Source of the DNA: Clostridia bacterium
GTDB taxonomy: Bacteria; Bacillota; Clostridia; Christensenellales; CAG-138
DNA: 41,012 nt
Assembly (NCBI GenBank): GCA_030527115.1
Contig: JAUNBM010000007.1
Coordinates: 19,890 to 60,901, forward strand
Direction of reading: 5' to 3'
Each line of letters starts with the position of its first letter. The stretch's first letter is position 1. The translations under genes and the position numbers were made by a program. Below are positions 40,358 through 41,012 of this stretch, piece after piece. The notes under the pieces are model-generated. The model was not told the origin of the DNA and ran no database searches. It saw only the letters and a program-made list of their open reading frames with translations.

Positions 40358-40879
40358 TCAAAAGCTCTCGGTGTGCACCGGCAAGTAAACCTGCCGATCC
40401 TTTTCGCGGCGGCTCTCGAAAAGCACGATGCTTTTCACCCAAAAACCGTCGTTCGGCGCTTCAAGCCCGCTCAAGTCCCCATGTTTAACCGCCCTCGCCA
40501 GGGTTATATGCGGCTGTAACCTGCCGCGCCCCTTGGCAAAACCCCGCTCCCAGAGCGCGGATTCGAGTATGCTGTGTATTCTGAAAAGCTCGCTCAAGTT
40601 GCCGCCGACCTTCAAAAAGCTCGTTCGCGCCCCGCCGTGCGCAAAATAGCCGTAGTCCGCAAGGTTTAGCAGAAACGGGCGCGCATCCTTAACCGTCTCC
40701 CGCATGGCGTTGCAGATGGGCGCGAGCTCGTTAGTCTCTCCAAAGAAGTGGAGCGTGATGTGAAAATTTCCCTGCGGGACGAATCTTCCCTCCTCGCACC
40801 TTTCCATGAGCTGTCGCTCAAAATTGAAAACGCGGGTTTGGATTTCCTTTGGGAGCGGCACGGCGATAAAAAGACGCAT
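40358..40879 (-). CDS. thpR: RNA 2',3'-cyclic phosphodiesterase (ThpR/LigT, 2H family)
   Basis: A 173-residue 2H-family enzyme that opens RNA 2',3'-cyclic phosphates; historically called 2'-5' RNA ligase. The two HxT motifs are present: NFHITLHFFG near residue 42 and LQPHITLARAV near residue 125. It begins MRLFIAVPLP, the typical start. ATG at 40879 follows AAGGGGAACTACG; an open frame upstream to 40987 crosses the promoter and is rejected. First gene of the thpR-addB-addA-rsmF-type unit. Confidence 0.93.
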   Translation of the reverse strand: MRLFIAVPLPKEIQTRVFNFERQLMERCEEGRFVPQGNFHITLHFFGETNELAPICNAMRETVKDARPFLLNLADYGYFAHGGARTSFLKVGGNLSELFRIHSILESALWERGFAKGRGRLQPHITLARAVKHGDLSGLEAPNDGFWVKSIVLFESRREKDRQVYLPVHTESF

Positions 40880-40901
40880 CGTAGTTCCCCTTTTTCTTTT
40901 A

Positions 40902-40910
40902 ATTGTACCA
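40902..40910 (-). promoter_or_regulatory. Extended -10 promoter of thpR-addBA
   Basis: Minus strand TGGTACAAT (40910-40902), 23 bases before the thpR ATG. The -35 region at 17 bases is only a T run. The remaining bases to 41012 show no clear gene. Confidence 0.6.
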
Positions 40911-41012
40911 CAAAATCCCCCGCTAAAAAAGCCCCCTGCCCCCGTTTCCAAAATTCTTCCCGACTTTTGCAAGCAAAACCCTGACAATGAGATGAAGAAT
41001 CCCTAAATATGG

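Overview
The window looks like a chromosomal core segment of an anaerobic, GC-rich, monoderm Bacillota bacterium, most likely an uncultured gut-type clostridium (inference). Supporting signs are the AddA/AddB recombination nuclease instead of RecBCD, RqcP (YabO), an AbrB/SpoVT-type regulator, DegV, a GGGtGRT/NifU-like pair, a ferredoxin-type aldo/keto reductase, strong GGAGG ribosome binding sites and many 4-bp ATGA gene overlaps. The window shows no rRNA, tRNA, CRISPR array, insertion sequence, phage gene or integration site. No gene-free gap exceeds about 240 bases.

Layout. 1-3662 (minus strand): NifU-like scaffold, GGGtGRT protein, terminator, DUF2804 protein, MntP manganese exporter, and a proline/threonine-rich exported protein cut by the window edge inside a poly-G tract. 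3719-6591 (plus): a promoter abutting the divergent NifU promoter drives yhhN-rmuC; degV follows. 9644-6765 (minus): AbrB-type regulator, ABC-2 exporter ATPase and permease, and a dicluster aldo/keto reductase, with a palindrome over the -10 box. 12866-9780 (minus): trxB-nth-obgE-yhbY. 13023-16970 (plus): a 1315-residue RND transporter with a coiled-coil insertion of about 265 residues. 17080-21045: a surface/regulatory patch with an SGNH hydrolase, a membrane-bound XRE regulator, a phosphodiester glycosidase lipoprotein and an unrecognised protein with 60-bp tandem repeats. 21153-26983 (plus): uppP, then rqcP-ispDF-uvrA-ydcF. 40879-27137 (minus): thpR-addB-addA-rsmF, then pth-mfd, then a PrsA-like foldase lipoprotein.

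How it fits together. Most of the window is housekeeping. Genome maintenance: AddAB, Mfd, UvrA, Nth, RmuC. Ribosome, tRNA and RNA care: Obg, YhbY, Pth, RqcP, RsmF-type methylase, ThpR. Isoprenoid/envelope supply: IspDF makes precursors, UppP recycles the undecaprenyl carrier, YdcF is probably envelope related. Redox and metal balance: TrxB, MntP, the NifU-like scaffold, the [4Fe-4S] reductase.

The least explained pieces are the GGGtGRT/NifU-like pair, the coiled-coil RND pump without a visible adaptor, the AbrB-exporter-reductase operon, the repeat protein at 19720-21045, and a hairpin shared by two intergenic regions. I found no clear defence, mobile or biosynthetic system. Several promoters share an extended -10 (TGnTATAAT-like) element.
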